This document shows positions 33,400 to 35,231 of a stretch of 35,231 nucleotides of DNA, in pieces. The notes under the pieces were generated by a model that was not told the origin of the DNA, did no database searches, and saw only the letters and a list, made by a program, of their open reading frames with translations. The stretch lies in the NCBI GenBank assembly GCA_964401335.1, contig CAYNYK010000050.1, forward strand, positions 1-35,231, given 5' to 3'. The position numbers were made by a program, and so were the translations under genes. The first letter of the stretch is position 1; every line of letters begins with the position of its first letter. Origin of the DNA: JAAYCU01 sp964401335 (GTDB lineage: Bacteria; Planctomycetota; Phycisphaerae; UBA1845; PWPN01).

Positions 33400-34266
33400 T
33401 CAAGCCGGTGGCGGGCCGAACTCTTCCACCTCGGGCAGGTCTTCCAGCCCGGATAGCCCGAAGACTTCGAGAAAACGCTTGGTCGTGCCATAGAGCATGG
33501 GTCGCCCGACATCCTCGGCCCGGCCGACAATCTTGACCAAACCCAGCTCGCGAAGGCGGTTCAGCGTTTCGCCGGCCGACACCCCCCGGATGGCCTCGAT
33601 TTCCGCCCGGACGACCGGTTGCTTGTAGGCCACCACCGCCAGTGTTTCCATCGCCGCCGGCGATAGCCGCGATTCCTGCCGACTCTGCTTGAGCCGTCGA
33701 ATCCAGGTATTGAAGGCCGGCAAGGTCATCATCTGATACCCTCCGGCGATCCCCACGATCCGGAAAGCCGCCCCCTGCTGCTCGTACCGCTCGTTTAAGG
33801 CCGCGATCAGCTTGCGCACCTCGCGGGCCGACCCGACCCCCAGAATCGAGACGATTTTCGGCAGGGTCAGCGGGTTGTCCGACGCGAACAGCAGGGCCTC
33901 GACCACCTGTTCGGTATGAATGGATTCACCATCCGCCGGAGCACTCTCGTCGGCCGTCGCTTGCTCGAGGCCAGCGAATTGCGGTTCATCATCCCCCGCG
34001 GCCGGGGCACTGTCGTCGTCCGCCGTACTATCGACGCTCGTTGACTGGATTTCATCATCCTCCACCGCCGCGGTATCGTTGTCGGCCGATTCGTCCTCGG
34101 CCGTTTCATCCACGAGGGTCAGTTCCGGCTCGTTCGGCGCCGACTCATCGTCGCCCGCCGACACGTCCGATTCTTCCTCATCCATGGCCTGGCCTTCCGG
34201 CACGTCCGGCTCCAACCCGTCGGCCGCCTCGATCGAGGCTTGTTGCTTTTTGTCTCGCTTGCGCAT
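33400..34266 (-). CDS. scpB: Segregation and condensation protein B with long acidic N-terminal extension
   Basis: Residues about 117-275 form the ScpB winged-helix pair: VVEALLFASDNPLTLPKIVSIL opens the first domain, YQMMTLPAFNTWIRRL follows, and LSPAAMETLAVVAYKQPVVRAEIEAIRGV (too conserved to mistake) is the family core, ending YGTTKRFLEVFGL. ScpB binds ScpA and the SMC ATPase in chromosome condensation. Residues 1-116 are a low-complexity extension rich in Asp, Glu, Ser and Ala, with DDESAP-like repeats; typical ScpB proteins of 180-220 residues lack it. Only seven bases lie between a TATATA (34274-34279) and the ATG, and no proper ribosome site is seen, so the transcript may be leaderless. 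scpA is not in the window. Confidence 0.93.
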   Translation of the reverse strand: MRKRDKKQQASIEAADGLEPDVPEGQAMDEEESDVSAGDDESAPNEPELTLVDETAEDESADNDTAAVEDDEIQSTSVDSTADDDSAPAAGDDEPQFAGLEQATADESAPADGESIHTEQVVEALLFASDNPLTLPKIVSILGVGSAREVRKLIAALNERYEQQGAAFRIVGIAGGYQMMTLPAFNTWIRRLKQSRQESRLSPAAMETLAVVAYKQPVVRAEIEAIRGVSAGETLNRLRELGLVKIVGRAEDVGRPMLYGTTKRFLEVFGLSGLEDLPEVEEFGPPPA

Positions 34267-34371
34267 GTGTGTTTATATACTCCAAGCTTGCAAACAAGTC
34301 CACGACGTTCAGACCTCCCGGCGATCAGTCCGTGACGGAATCGGCGAGTCAGGGTGAGAGGGTCAGACTGA

Positions 34372-34403
34372 GGGACGGCGGGACAGAGCGACGAAGGGAC
34401 GAA
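34372..34403. repeat. Four tandem copies of an 8-bp G-rich unit
   Basis: GGGACGGC, GGGACAGA, GCGACGAA and GGGACGAA follow one another without gaps. The first five bases are nearly constant (GGGAC) and the last three vary. Confidence 0.5.
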
Positions 34404-34447
34404 GAGATTGGGTAAGAAACCCCTTACCAGCCCGACGCAGTTTACCT

Positions 34448-34729
34448 CGCCTTGGCGGGCAAGCTAGGGAACTCTTCCCCGCCCGGCCGAGTTTATCCGC
34501 CCCTGACGGGCAAGGAAGTGAGCAAGGCAGCGAGGCCAGACCGGCGACAGGCTGTTAGACTGTCAGGCTCGCCACGGCGAGCTCGCCACGGCGGAATTGC
34601 TGCCGATGGTCCGCTTGCCTCGCTCGCCTCGCTCGCCACGTCGGAGTTCGCCAAGGCGGAATCTCGCTCGCCGCAGCGGAGCCTCGCCTGGGCGGGCTTT
34701 AGCGGACCCCGCGGAGCCGGGCCTGGGCG
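34448..34729. repeat. Scattered array of a 10-bp palindromic unit, CGCCNNGGCG
   Basis: Units begin at 34448, 34570, 34584, 34634, 34649, 34669, 34685 and 34720; three of them deviate at one or two bases. Most are preceded by T or CT and followed by GA or GG, giving a longer consensus near TCGCCNNGGCGGA. Spacing is irregular (14 to 20 bases in the dense part). Each could form a small hairpin; together they resemble a cluster of REP-like elements. Confidence 0.55.
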
Positions 34730-34745
34730 GGTCTCTGGCGGAATT

Positions 34746-34808
34746 ACTGCCTACTGCCTACTGTCCGCTGCCTCCTGCCTACTGACTGCTGACTCCTGTT
34801 CGCTGTCC
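34746..34808. repeat. Heptanucleotide tandem repeat (nine copies of an NCTGNCY-like unit)
   Basis: Read in sevens from 34746: ACTGCCT, ACTGCCT, ACTGTCC, GCTGCCT, CCTGCCT, ACTGACT, GCTGACT, CCTGTTC, GCTGTCC. CTG holds its place in every unit. This resembles the short tandem heptamer repeats known from cyanobacteria. Confidence 0.65.
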
Positions 34809-35215
34809 CCTTTCCCCTCTACTATCAACTTTCTTCGTCGTGTCCCCCGAATTCAAGGCTTCGACACCGCCAGTCGCCCGGCCGCATCGCTTGGGTGGCT
34901 ACCGAGGTGAACCGAAAATTCCTCGGACGGATCTCGCATCCGCTGGTTCTCTGATCTTTGCGTGACACACCGACTGTCCCCTGTTATCAGAAATCAGTAG
35001 TGACCCTTTTTACCACCTTGTATAGGGAATAGCGCTTCAGCTATTTAAGCTTTGTGGCTATGTGAAGAGATTACAATCCACGAGTTTCTGTTCCAGAGTC
35101 ATATGATAAACAATAATCAGTGATGACTATTTTTCTTCATCAACTTGAGCAATTGCGAATTATTCTAACTTAAATGATTCGGGCGTAACTCGCCAAGCGC
35201 GCCCTCGTAAAGTCC

Positions 35216-35221
35216 TATAAT
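35216..35221 (+). promoter_or_regulatory. Possible -10 element at the window edge
   Basis: A perfect TATAAT ten bases from the end may serve a gene beyond the window. No good -35 is seen at 35193-35198, and a short GGGCG/CGCCC inverted repeat lies just upstream. Confidence 0.25.
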
Positions 35222-35231
35222 ACAAGCATTT

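Larger units (their letters stand above)
34267..35231. other. Repeat-rich region without recognisable genes
   Basis: No credible coding sequence is found over 965 bases. Open frames here translate to repetitive Arg/Pro/Ser/Ala or Leu/Ser strings with no start signals. Bases 34350-34820 are built from three kinds of short repeat, listed separately. From about 34910 onward the composition shifts to AT-rich with no structure I can identify, apart from a TATAAT near the end. Confidence 0.7.

Noticed and set aside
34746..34808. A CRISPR array
   Set aside because: The repeat unit is only seven bases with no spacers, and no cas genes are present.
34452..34910. A 152-residue open frame in the repeat region
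   Set aside because: Its translation is repeat-derived and Arg/Ser/Leu-rich, with no ribosome site and no protein-like pattern.
34910..35231. A tRNA or other stable RNA in the AT-rich end of the window
   Set aside because: I could find no cloverleaf, T-loop or other conserved RNA sequence there.

Overview
The window looks like chromosome from a free-living member of the Planctomycetota, probably near the Phycisphaerae. The pointers are two formylglycine-type sulfatases, paired PDZ proteases, lipoproteins with loose lipoboxes, a small CxxC protein of a type I associate with planctomycetes, and an exopolysaccharide gene set with a heparinase II/III protein and a bi-domain oxidoreductase. This placement rests on gene content only; there is no rRNA or other marker here. 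Coding density is high until about 34.27 kb, where roughly 960 bases of repeat-rich DNA without a gene begin. I see no tRNA, rRNA, insertion sequence or CRISPR array.

Layout. 0.1-1.1 kb: a HAD-family hydrolase. 1.2-4.5 kb: two divergent secreted sulfatases. 4.5-8.1 kb: an operon of an HtrA-like serine protease and a larger paralogue that has lost the catalytic triad (a pseudoprotease); the protease start is preceded by a hairpin that covers its ribosome binding site. 8.3-10.6 kb: a two-domain rhodanese lipoprotein, divergent from an S41 peptidase lipoprotein with a cysteine-rich acidic tail. 10.7-17.5 kb: a phosphate-starvation block, pstS-pstC-pstA-pstB-phoU, then an OprB-type porin and a small lipoprotein. 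pstS and the porin are each preceded by three 7-bp direct repeats on an 11-bp period, the layout of a Pho box, so both units are probably switched on together by a PhoB/PhoP-type regulator encoded elsewhere.

17.5-28.1 kb: genes for a surface or secreted polysaccharide: formyltransferase, polysaccharide deacetylase of the PEP-CTERM/XrtA locus type, GT4 glycosyltransferase, GNAT acyltransferase, a DUF2723 membrane glycosyltransferase-like protein, heparinase II/III, bi-domain dehydrogenase and a small sulfotransferase. They suggest a polymer modified by formyl, acyl and sulfate groups; the polymerase, flippase and exporter are not in the window. 28.2-28.9 kb: a PIN-domain/antitoxin-like pair in toxin-first order with a promoter that fits a leaderless transcript. 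28.9-32.7 kb: a tightly packed operon of a lone receiver domain, an M16 metalloprotease and a cyclodeaminase-like protein. 33.0-34.3 kb: a possible structured RNA ahead of a small CxxC protein, then scpB with a long acidic N-terminal extension. 34.3-35.2 kb: non-coding DNA with three unlike families of short repeats.
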